A stretch of DNA of 64,000 nt from Bacteroidota bacterium (lineage in GTDB: Bacteria; Bacteroidota; Bacteroidia; Bacteroidales; Lentimicrobiaceae), in assembly GCA_009773455.1 (NCBI GenBank), contig WSXU01000009.1, positions 147,229-211,228 of the forward strand, read 5' to 3'. The translations under genes and the position numbers were made by a program. The notes beneath the pieces are model-generated. The model saw only the letters and a program-made list of their open reading frames with translations, was not told the origin of the DNA and ran no database searches. Positions 54,157 to 62,209 of the stretch are shown here, piece by piece (within the stretch, counting starts at the first letter, position 1; each line of letters begins with the position of its first letter).

Positions 54157-55986
54157 ATGAATGCTCATACATTTCATATTCCCGTGATGGGAATCGGATT
54201 TACCATTGATACGCCCTTAAGGGTAGCGCCGCTGGGCATTTCCTCTGTTATTTCGCTGGTTGATGATATGCTCATGGAGAAACTCCGTGAATTTCACAGC
54301 CGTCAGATGAATGTTCCCTTTCAGGGCATTTCATCCAGAATTGAAGACTTCAGGGCAAAACGGATCACCGCATACCTCGACCTGATGGATAAGGCAGTGA
54401 AGGAGAAATTCGAAGAGCTGAAAGAATCATTCCATAAAAAAGGAAGTGAATTTGAAAAATACATGGACATGCTGCCTGACAAATCGGAGCTTAAAATCAG
54501 GTTCCAGGAGTTTGTCAGGGAACATTCACCAAAAAGTGTAATAGATTGGCTCAATGCCCATCTGCCTGCAGGTAGCATTGATGTCAACATCATGACAAAA
54601 CTTGACCGTGAAGTATACGATGAAAACGGCAAGTTACCGGTTGAATATAATGATGCCCACGCTGCCGTTCGTGGATTTGCCAACAGTACGGTCCAATCAT
54701 CGCTTGTTTTGTCGGCCGGCATGAATCCACGCCTGTATAGTTACCTGGAAGAATTTCCCGGCTTTTATCCGGATGAAAATGGCCGGATCAGCAAGAAAAT
54801 TATTTTAAAAGTCAGTGATTACCGCTCGGCGTTAATCCAGGGGAAATTCCTCGCCAAAAAAGGCATCTGGGTATCGGAATATCGCATCGAATCCGGACTC
54901 AACTGCGGTGGTCATGCGTTTGCTACCCAGGGATTCCTTATGGGACCCATACTTGAAGAATTCAGAAAAAACAGGACGCACCTGATTGATGAATCGTTTG
55001 GGTTACTGGTCAATGCTCTGCAGTCAAAATCGTTACCCTGCCCTGCAAAGGCGCCGGAAGTAAAAATTACAGCCCAGGGCGGTGTTGGCACAGCCAGTGA
55101 GCACCAGTTCCTGCTTGACTATTATTCCCTTGACTCTGTTGGCTGGGGCAGCCCGTTTCTGCTGGTGCCTGAAGTGGCCAATGTGGATGAGCCAACCTTA
55201 CAACTGCTGTTGGATGCCAAAGAGGAAGATCTTTACCTCAGCAACATTTCACCCCTTGGGGTTCCCTTTAACAGCCTTAGAGGGAATTCAAAGGATATAG
55301 AAAAAGAAATTCAGATTGCTACCGGTCGTCCCGGCAGTGCCTGTACCAAACAATACGCATCACTCAACAATGAGTTGACCGAAAAGCCGGTTTGTACTGC
55401 TTCGCGTCAGTTTCAGAAGTTGAAAATTGCTGAACTTGACAGAAAAGAGCTCTCAGGCCCGGAATATGAAAAGGCCTACAAAGACATTACAGACAAATCC
55501 TGCATTTGTGTCGGGCTGGGCACTTCAGCCCTGCTGGTCAACAACATCGAGACCCGTACCGAAGGTGAGGGTGTGTCGGTGTGCCCGGGCCCCAATCTTG
55601 CCTGGTTCTCGCAAAGGGCTTCACTCAAAGAAATGATTGATCACATCTATGGCCGTAAAAACCTGATTTCACGAAAAGACAGGCCGAATATGTTTATCAG
55701 TGAACTGAAGATGTACATTGAAAATCTGGAGGGTAAATTCAGGGAAGCCACGCAACCTCTGGCAACCAAACAGCATGAATACCTGCTTGCTTTTCAGAAT
55801 AACCTTAAAGAGGGTATTGCCTACTATCATAAACTTTCGGACTCACTCCGAAAAATCAATCTCAGCGAAGGAATTACTTTCCGCAGAGATTTGCAGAAGC
55901 TGGAAACCAGGCTCGAAAATGCCCTGGAGCCAACTTCGCATGTATCTGCATCGCACAGAACACAGGCCAGGGTTAACATCATCTAA
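54157..55986 (+). CDS. Uncharacterised 609-residue protein, possibly a flavin TIM-barrel enzyme
   Basis: I do not recognise a named family. The N-terminus (MGIGFTIDTPLRVAPLGISS) and the segment ITAQGGVGTASEHQFLL (residues about 305-321) followed by DSVGWGSPFLLVPE resemble loops of FMN-dependent TIM barrels such as nitronate monooxygenase or glutamate-synthase-type domains. Six notable cysteines occur in conserved-looking contexts: Cys250 (NCGGHAFA), Cys396 (PGSACTKQY), Cys413 (CTASRQF), Cys449 and 451 (SCICVGLGTS), Cys476 (VCPGPNLAW), enough for an Fe-S cluster. The C-terminal 100 residues are helical. There is no signal peptide. It is flanked by unrelated genes, so context gives no help. Confidence 0.8.
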   Translation: MNAHTFHIPVMGIGFTIDTPLRVAPLGISSVISLVDDMLMEKLREFHSRQMNVPFQGISSRIEDFRAKRITAYLDLMDKAVKEKFEELKESFHKKGSEFEKYMDMLPDKSELKIRFQEFVREHSPKSVIDWLNAHLPAGSIDVNIMTKLDREVYDENGKLPVEYNDAHAAVRGFANSTVQSSLVLSAGMNPRLYSYLEEFPGFYPDENGRISKKIILKVSDYRSALIQGKFLAKKGIWVSEYRIESGLNCGGHAFATQGFLMGPILEEFRKNRTHLIDESFGLLVNALQSKSLPCPAKAPEVKITAQGGVGTASEHQFLLDYYSLDSVGWGSPFLLVPEVANVDEPTLQLLLDAKEEDLYLSNISPLGVPFNSLRGNSKDIEKEIQIATGRPGSACTKQYASLNNELTEKPVCTASRQFQKLKIAELDRKELSGPEYEKAYKDITDKSCICVGLGTSALLVNNIETRTEGEGVSVCPGPNLAWFSQRASLKEMIDHIYGRKNLISRKDRPNMFISELKMYIENLEGKFREATQPLATKQHEYLLAFQNNLKEGIAYYHKLSDSLRKINLSEGITFRRDLQKLETRLENALEPTSHVSASHRTQARVNII

Positions 55987-56292
55987 TCACTTTTTATTCA
56001 GCTCCTGACATTAAGTTTTTGGAGATTTTTCATCACTTCCCGTATATCAGGAGGTGTTGAAAATTTTATACACTTCCGAATCAATGCCTGAATTCAGAAA
56101 TGAAAATGCGTGTTGGTGAAAAGAAATTCAAATATGCTTGTTTATATATATGTTAATTTGTACATTTGTAAATAATACCAGATAAAACTAGAATTCCCAA
56201 ATAGATTTTTTCCTGAATTAGTCTGATTAAGCCCTTGCTACGAACCTGATTATCGGGTTGGTCAGGAGAAAAACATTTTATAACAGAACTAT
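55987..56292. other. Intergenic region upstream of the S74 fibre array
   Basis: 306 bp, AT-rich. Apart from the promoter at 56138-56168 no gene, RNA or repeat was recognised. Confidence 0.5.
56138..56168 (+). promoter_or_regulatory. Promoter of the S74 fibre array
   Basis: TTG (56138-56140), a 20-bp spacer and TACATTTG (56161-56168) fit the Bacteroidota consensus well. The leader would be about 118 bases. As the following genes are 6-8 bp apart, this promoter could drive the whole array. Confidence 0.6.
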
Positions 56293-59200
56293 ATGAAAAA
56301 TATTTACCTGTTTATCGCATCAGTCCTGATGTTGAATTTAACAACCATAGCTCAGGTAGCGATCAACACCGATGGTACTTTACCTGACAATTCTGCCATA
56401 CTGGACATTAAAAGTACAACCATGGGCCTGTTGATCCCCAGAATGACAATAGCACAACGCAATGCGATAATCAGCCCTGCAACCGGATTAACCATCTATC
56501 AGACCGACAACACTCCCGGGATATATCACAACTCAGGCAGCAGTGCAAGTCCCCAATGGGTGATGACCGGCGAAGGTACCGGATGGGGATTGTACGGCAA
56601 CAGCGGAACAAACCCTGCATCCAGTTTCATAGGAACCACAGATGATAAAGACATAATAATAAAAAGAAATAATCTGCGCGCAGGCTATATTGGCAGCACT
56701 ACTTCATTCGGAGTAAATGCGCTGAATCCGTTAAGCACCGGAATTTCAAACTCCGCATTCGGGAATGGTGCACTCAATACAAACTCCACAGGAAATCGAA
56801 ATACTGCAAGCGGATCAGAATCCTTAATCAGCAATACTACCGGTAGTCAGAATACTGCCTTTGGAGTTCAGGCGGTTTATTCCAACACATCCGGCAATGA
56901 CAATATTGCTGTTGGATATCAGGCAATGTTTTCAAATATTGCCGGTACCGGTGCTACTGCCATTGGCACTCGGGCTATGATGTATTCAAACGACATGACA
57001 ACAGTGTTTGGCAACAACAATGTTGCTGTTGGCTTCGAAGCGCTGCGAGGTTCAATGATTGCTGCGAACAATACCGGGAATCTGAATACGGCTATTGGAA
57101 GCAGCAGTTTATGGTCAAACACAACAGGATCTATGAATACAGCAACCGGATTTAATGCGCTGTATAGTAACACTTCAGGGAATACGAACACTGCAAATGG
57201 ACAATCAGCACTTTCTGCCAATACAAGCGGTCACGGAAATACAGCCAGCGGAGCATCTGCCATGCAAAGTAATACAACCGGTAACAGCAATACAGCCATT
57301 GGAAACCAGAGTTTTTTTATGAATACGACAGGCAATTACAATGCTGTGGTAGGTTCAAGTGCCTTATTTTTCAATACTACCGGAAATTCTAATACAGCCG
57401 TTGGTTTTCAACCCCTTTTTTCAAATAACACCGGAAATCAGAACATCGCCATCGGTTATCAGACGCTGATTTCCAATGTTGCAGGCTCCAATGCTACTGC
57501 CATTGGTTATCATGCCATGTACTATTCAAACAGTTCGGTAACACCCTTTGAAAACAGCAACATAGCTGTCGGGTATGAAGCTTTGAAGGGCTCTGATAAT
57601 GCGGCTGCCAATACCGGCAACCAGAATACATCGGTTGGTTACCAGTCTATGCGTTTTAATACAACCGGCCAGGCCAATATAGCCTTTGGTTATCAGACGC
57701 TGAATGCGAATACTTCGGGTGATTATAATACAGCCCTGGGTTCATCTTCACTTAAAAGGAATACAACGGGAGGATTTAATACTTCCGTAGGGCTGGCTGC
57801 GCTTATCAACAATACAACAGGTAATGAAAATACAGCCACCGGCACCTGGGCACTCAATTCAAATACCACCGGTAGTCAGAATATCTCCATCGGTTTTCAG
57901 TCGCTCTATTCGAATGTTGCCGGCTCCAATGCTACAGCCATTGGTTATCATGCGATGTACTATGCAAACAATACAGCAACACCTTTTGAAAACAGCAACA
58001 TAGCTGTTGGGTATGAAGCCCTGATGGGATCGGTTGTAGCGGCTTCCAATACCGGTAATCAGAATACATCTGTGGGTTTCCAGTCTTTGCGAAGTAATAC
58101 CACGGGAATGGCCAACACAGCCAATGGCTATCTCGCGCTGAATGCAAATACTACCGGAGAATATAACACTGCTTTGGGTTCTTCTTCACTAAAGAGGAAT
58201 ACCACGGGAGGATTTAATACTTCCGTCGGGCTGGCCTCGATGATCAACAACACAACCGGTAATGAAAATACAGCCACCGGCACTTGGGCACTCAATTCGA
58301 ATATCACCGGTGGTCAGAATATATCCATCGGCTTTCAGTCGCTCTATTCGAATGTTGCCGGTTCCTATGCCACTGCTATAGGAACCAGGGCTATGTATTA
58401 TGCCAACAATACCATTAACCCGTATACAAGTAATAATGTGGCTGTAGGGTTTGAAGCCCTGAAGGGCTCCCCCGTGCCTGCTGCAAATACAGGTAACGGC
58501 AATACAGCAACCGGCTACCAGTCCATGTGGTCAAACAGCACAGGAAACTCAAATACTTCCAATGGCTATCTTGCTCTATACAGCAATACAACCGGAAGCC
58601 AGAACACTGCCACTGGAGTTAACGCGCTTTTATCCAACTCAACCGGAAATTCTAACACTGCCACCGGAACTACGGCACTTGGCCTTAACACAACCGGCGA
58701 ATATAATACAGCCACCGGATCAGCGGCTCTTTCTTCAAACAACATCGGAAGTTACAATACTGCGAATGGCTATTCCGCACTTAATCACAATACAACAGGA
58801 AATATTAACACAGCCAACGGAACAAATGCGCTTTACTCCAATACAACAGGAAATAATAACACAGCCATCGGAACAAATGCACTTTACTCCAATACAACAG
58901 GGAACTATAATACAGCCAATGGAGTTGAAGCGCTTGGCTCAAACACTGTAGGATATAATAATACTGCAAATGGAAATTTTTCCCTTTATTCAAATACTAC
59001 AGGAATTCAAAACACAGCTAATGGAACTAACGCGCTTTATTCCAACACAACTGGCACTATAAATTGCGCTGTAGGAAATAATGCTCTTTTCAATAACACA
59101 ACCGGCTCCAACAATATTGGCATCGGCTATAATGCCCAGGTACCCAATGCAACAGGGAACAACCAGGTTCGAATAGGAGATCTGAACATTTCGTATGCAG

Positions 59201-59388
59201 GAATTCAGGTTGCCTGGTCAATAACTTCTGACAGGAATCTGAAATCAGACATAGCAAATTCCGATCTGGGACTTGCTTTTATACAGCAACTCAATCCTGT
59301 TTCATACACACGTATCAACGATGAAAACAGAAAAAAAGAGTTCGGCTTTATTGCCCAGGAAGTAGAAGTAGCGCTGACCGAAAAGTAG
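56293..59388 (+). CDS. S74-type secreted fibre protein 1 (truncated by a 23-bp duplication)
   Basis: The frame gives 1031 residues: signal peptide (about 1-20, ending TIAQ), a head domain shared by all three array members (AINTDGTLPDNSAILDIKST, QRNAIISPATGL), then about forty copies of a 17-residue repeat (NTAxGxxALxSNTTGxx), interrupted by longer GSNATAIGYHAMYYxNN modules, and the start of an S74 chaperone domain (ITSDRNLKSDI with the Ser...Lys cleavage pair). A perfect tandem duplication at 59360-59405 introduces TAG at 59386, cutting off the coiled-coil end. The repeats resemble YadA-type beta-roll heads, so a trimeric surface fibre is likely. Known S74 proteins occur on phage tails, but no phage genes are present. 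Confidence 0.88.
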   Translation: MKNIYLFIASVLMLNLTTIAQVAINTDGTLPDNSAILDIKSTTMGLLIPRMTIAQRNAIISPATGLTIYQTDNTPGIYHNSGSSASPQWVMTGEGTGWGLYGNSGTNPASSFIGTTDDKDIIIKRNNLRAGYIGSTTSFGVNALNPLSTGISNSAFGNGALNTNSTGNRNTASGSESLISNTTGSQNTAFGVQAVYSNTSGNDNIAVGYQAMFSNIAGTGATAIGTRAMMYSNDMTTVFGNNNVAVGFEALRGSMIAANNTGNLNTAIGSSSLWSNTTGSMNTATGFNALYSNTSGNTNTANGQSALSANTSGHGNTASGASAMQSNTTGNSNTAIGNQSFFMNTTGNYNAVVGSSALFFNTTGNSNTAVGFQPLFSNNTGNQNIAIGYQTLISNVAGSNATAIGYHAMYYSNSSVTPFENSNIAVGYEALKGSDNAAANTGNQNTSVGYQSMRFNTTGQANIAFGYQTLNANTSGDYNTALGSSSLKRNTTGGFNTSVGLAALINNTTGNENTATGTWALNSNTTGSQNISIGFQSLYSNVAGSNATAIGYHAMYYANNTATPFENSNIAVGYEALMGSVVAASNTGNQNTSVGFQSLRSNTTGMANTANGYLALNANTTGEYNTALGSSSLKRNTTGGFNTSVGLASMINNTTGNENTATGTWALNSNITGGQNISIGFQSLYSNVAGSYATAIGTRAMYYANNTINPYTSNNVAVGFEALKGSPVPAANTGNGNTATGYQSMWSNSTGNSNTSNGYLALYSNTTGSQNTATGVNALLSNSTGNSNTATGTTALGLNTTGEYNTATGSAALSSNNIGSYNTANGYSALNHNTTGNINTANGTNALYSNTTGNNNTAIGTNALYSNTTGNYNTANGVEALGSNTVGYNNTANGNFSLYSNTTGIQNTANGTNALYSNTTGTINCAVGNNALFNNTTGSNNIGIGYNAQVPNATGNNQVRIGDLNISYAGIQVAWSITSDRNLKSDIANSDLGLAFIQQLNPVSYTRINDENRKKEFGFIAQEVEVALTEK

Positions 59389-59405
59389 AAGTAGCGCTGA
59401 CCGAA
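59360..59405 (+). repeat. Perfect 23-bp tandem duplication in fibre gene 1
   Basis: Bases 59360-59382 and 59383-59405 are identical. As 23 is not a multiple of three, the reading frame changes and a TAG appears at 59386-59388. Removal of one copy restores QEVEVALTEAGASDTGIIT and a complete S74 domain. Confidence 0.97.
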
Positions 59406-59594
59406 GCCGGAGCATCTGATACCGGCATCATTACCATCGATGACGAAGGAACTTACAGTATGAGGTACAACGATCTGATCGCGCCCATGGTAAAAGCCAT
59501 TCAGGAGCAGCAAGTGATGATTGAAGAATTGAAAAAACAGAATGAAGACCTGATGAAACGAATGGAAAAGTTTGAATCGAATACTCAAAAATAA
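59389..59594 (+). pseudogene. Out-of-frame C-terminal end of fibre protein 1
   Basis: In the frame ending at TAA 59592-59594 the sequence encodes EAGASDTGIITIDDEG, YSMRYNDLIAPMVKAIQEQQ and a heptad-rich helix (MIEELKKQNEDLMKRMEKF), which is the end of the S74 chaperone domain and matches the same part of fibre protein 2. Joined to 56293-59359 with one copy of the duplication, the protein would have about 1092 residues. The fragment has no start codon of its own. Confidence 0.88.
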
Positions 59595-59600
59595 TAACCA

Positions 59601-62201
59601 ATGAAGAAAGTACTCATTACCACTCTGTCAGTAATTCTGTTTTGTACTGCAAGTATTGCCCAGATGGCTGTTAATACTGATGGTTCACTACCTGATAATT
59701 CAGCCATGCTGGATGTAAAATCAACCTCTAAAGGCTTTCTGCCCCCGCGGATGACAACCGCACAACGCAATGCCATTGCATCGCCAGCCACAGGATTGGT
59801 AGTGTTCGACACGGATATAAACAGCCTATTTACACGCACCAGCACAGCCTGGGTGCAGCTTGGCACAGCCAGTACCTGGGGTCTCACCGGTAATGCCGGA
59901 ACGAATGCTGCAACCAACTTTATCGGCACCACGGATAATCAGGATGTGATCTTTAAAAGAAATAATGAAAGGGCCGGATATATTGGAATAACTAACACCT
60001 CGTTTGGTACCAATGCTTTAAATCCCTCAAATACAGGACTCTATAATACAGCAATCGGAGGCGGTTCACTTTTATCAAATACAACTGGAAATAATAACAC
60101 AGCTATTGGAAACCAGTCACTTTGGAGCAACACTGCAGGTATTCATAACACAGCAATCGGGCAGCAGTCTCTTTATTCAAATACAACAGGTAATGCCAAT
60201 GCCGCCAATGGATCCAGTGCACTATATAGCAATAATAGCGGAGTAGGAAATGTTGCCAATGGTTCCAGTGCACTGTATAATAATACTTCGGGAACCGGTA
60301 ACACTGCTAATGGATTGAATACGCTATGGACCAACAGCACAGGAAATTCCAATACTGCTGATGGCAAGGGAGCAATGCAATACAATGAAACCGGGAGCTA
60401 CAATACAGCTTGTGGAAATTATGCGCTTTTATATAATATAAGTGGCAGCAATGCAACAGCAATTGGCACCAATGCCATGTATTACTCAAATAATTCAACT
60501 ACTCCATTTACCAACTATAATGTAGCAGTTGGGTTTGAAGCATTGAGAGGCTCAACGACTCCCGCCAATAATACGGGCAACACTAATACAGCTGTTGGCT
60601 ACCAATCATTGTGGTCGAATAGTTCCGGAAATTATAATACAGCATATGGTCATCTGTCCCTGTACTCAAATACCATAGGTGAAAAAAACACAGCAATGGG
60701 TGAAAGCGCCCTGAATGCCAATACTTCCGGAAATTATAACACAGGCATAGGGGCTCTGGCTCTATACAATAACACAACAGGCTATTCCAATTCTGCCTGT
60801 GGGATGGCAGCACTCCATTCAAATACTACAGGATTAGGATGTTCATCCTTTGGATCCATGGCTCTCTTTTCAAATACTACCGGTTATTCCAATACAGCAA
60901 ATGGGTATCAGTCTCTGTTTTCAAACACAACCGGTTATTATAATACTGCTGTTGGAGTTAATTCACTCATGGCCAATACAACGGGTAATAATAATACCGC
61001 AACCGGTATCTCCGCACTGTTAACTAACTCAACTGGGATTAGTAATACAGCTAACGGGGCTTTTTCTCTTCAAAACAATTCTACCGGAAATTATAATACT
61101 GCGAACGGGGCTTTTTCTCTTAATTACAACACTATGGGAGAAAACAATACAGGCATAGGGTTTCGGGCTCTATACAATAATTCAACCGGCTATTCCAATT
61201 CTGCCTGCGGTTATGCGGCACTCTATTCAAATACTACCGGATATGGATGCTCATCCTTTGGAGCCTCCGCACTTTATTCAAATACAACAGGAAATTCCAA
61301 CACGGCAAATGGGTATTTTTCAATGTCTTCAAACACAACAGGTTATTATAACACCGCTGTTGGTTCCGGTTCACTCCAGTTCAACACGACAGGTAATAAT
61401 AATACTGCGACAGGAGTAAGCTCACTTGGAAACAACTCTACAGGAAATTATAATGCAGCGTATGGGGCTTTTTCACTCCAAAACAATACTACAGGTAATT
61501 ATAATACAGGTTCAGGGTATCAGGCTATGTTCTTTAACACAACCGGATATGCGAATACTGCTTCCGGTTACGAAGCGCTTCAGGAAAATACAACAGGGGG
61601 TCAGAACACAGCATGCGGTTACCAGGCAATGCAGCATAATATGAGTGGAAATAACAACTCAGCATTTGGAATCTGGGCGCTTTCAAATGTCACCGGGTCC
61701 AATAATATAGGCATAGGCTATGATGCCCAGGTTCCAACTGCATCAGCAAATAACCAGGTACGAATTGGAAACTCGGGAATAGGATATGCAGGAATCCAGG
61801 TGGGCTGGTCAATTACTTCTGATCGCAGATTGAAATCTGAAATTGCAAAATCCAACCTTGGTTTGGATTTTATTAAAAACCTTAATCCTGTATCCTATAT
61901 AAGATTGAACGAGGAAAACAAAAAAACGGAATATGGTTTTATTGCGCAGGAGGTGGAGAAGGCTCTGAATGATGCCGAATCTGTAAATACAGGCATTCTT
62001 ACCATTGATGATGTAGGATTTTATAGTATGCGGTACAACGATCTGATTGCGCCGATGGTTAAAGCTATTCAGGAGCAGCAGGAAATCATTGAAAAACAAC
62101 AATTAAAAAATGACCAGCTTCAGGATGAGGTCAATTTGATGAAGGAAAATGAGAAAATTATATTAGCAAGATTGAAATTCATAGAAGAAAAATTAAACTA
62201 A
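59601..62201 (+). CDS. S74-type secreted fibre protein 2 (intact)
   Basis: An 866-residue paralogue with all parts: signal peptide (1-20, ending SIAQ), head domain (AVNTDGSLPDNSAMLDVKST, FLPPRMTTAQRNAI), more than thirty 17-residue repeats (NTANGxxSLxSNTTGxY), a hinge region with NNIGIGYDAQVPTASANNQ, and the S74 peptidase/chaperone (ITSDRRLKSEI, YGFIAQEVEKAL, YNDLIAPMVKAIQEQQ) with a terminal coiled coil. In phage relatives the S74 domain drives trimer folding and cuts itself off before the conserved Ser. It starts 6 bp after the end of gene 1, so it belongs to the same transcript. It has no type IX sorting domain, so the way out of the cell is unclear. Confidence 0.9.
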   Translation: MKKVLITTLSVILFCTASIAQMAVNTDGSLPDNSAMLDVKSTSKGFLPPRMTTAQRNAIASPATGLVVFDTDINSLFTRTSTAWVQLGTASTWGLTGNAGTNAATNFIGTTDNQDVIFKRNNERAGYIGITNTSFGTNALNPSNTGLYNTAIGGGSLLSNTTGNNNTAIGNQSLWSNTAGIHNTAIGQQSLYSNTTGNANAANGSSALYSNNSGVGNVANGSSALYNNTSGTGNTANGLNTLWTNSTGNSNTADGKGAMQYNETGSYNTACGNYALLYNISGSNATAIGTNAMYYSNNSTTPFTNYNVAVGFEALRGSTTPANNTGNTNTAVGYQSLWSNSSGNYNTAYGHLSLYSNTIGEKNTAMGESALNANTSGNYNTGIGALALYNNTTGYSNSACGMAALHSNTTGLGCSSFGSMALFSNTTGYSNTANGYQSLFSNTTGYYNTAVGVNSLMANTTGNNNTATGISALLTNSTGISNTANGAFSLQNNSTGNYNTANGAFSLNYNTMGENNTGIGFRALYNNSTGYSNSACGYAALYSNTTGYGCSSFGASALYSNTTGNSNTANGYFSMSSNTTGYYNTAVGSGSLQFNTTGNNNTATGVSSLGNNSTGNYNAAYGAFSLQNNTTGNYNTGSGYQAMFFNTTGYANTASGYEALQENTTGGQNTACGYQAMQHNMSGNNNSAFGIWALSNVTGSNNIGIGYDAQVPTASANNQVRIGNSGIGYAGIQVGWSITSDRRLKSEIAKSNLGLDFIKNLNPVSYIRLNEENKKTEYGFIAQEVEKALNDAESVNTGILTIDDVGFYSMRYNDLIAPMVKAIQEQQEIIEKQQLKNDQLQDEVNLMKENEKIILARLKFIEEKLN

Positions 62202-62209
62202 CATAGCGT

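Noticed and set aside
56700..59100. Regular 51-bp direct repeats that look like a CRISPR array or satellite
   Set aside because: They are in one long open frame and correspond to 17-residue protein repeats with synonymous variation; there are no unique spacers between constant repeats.
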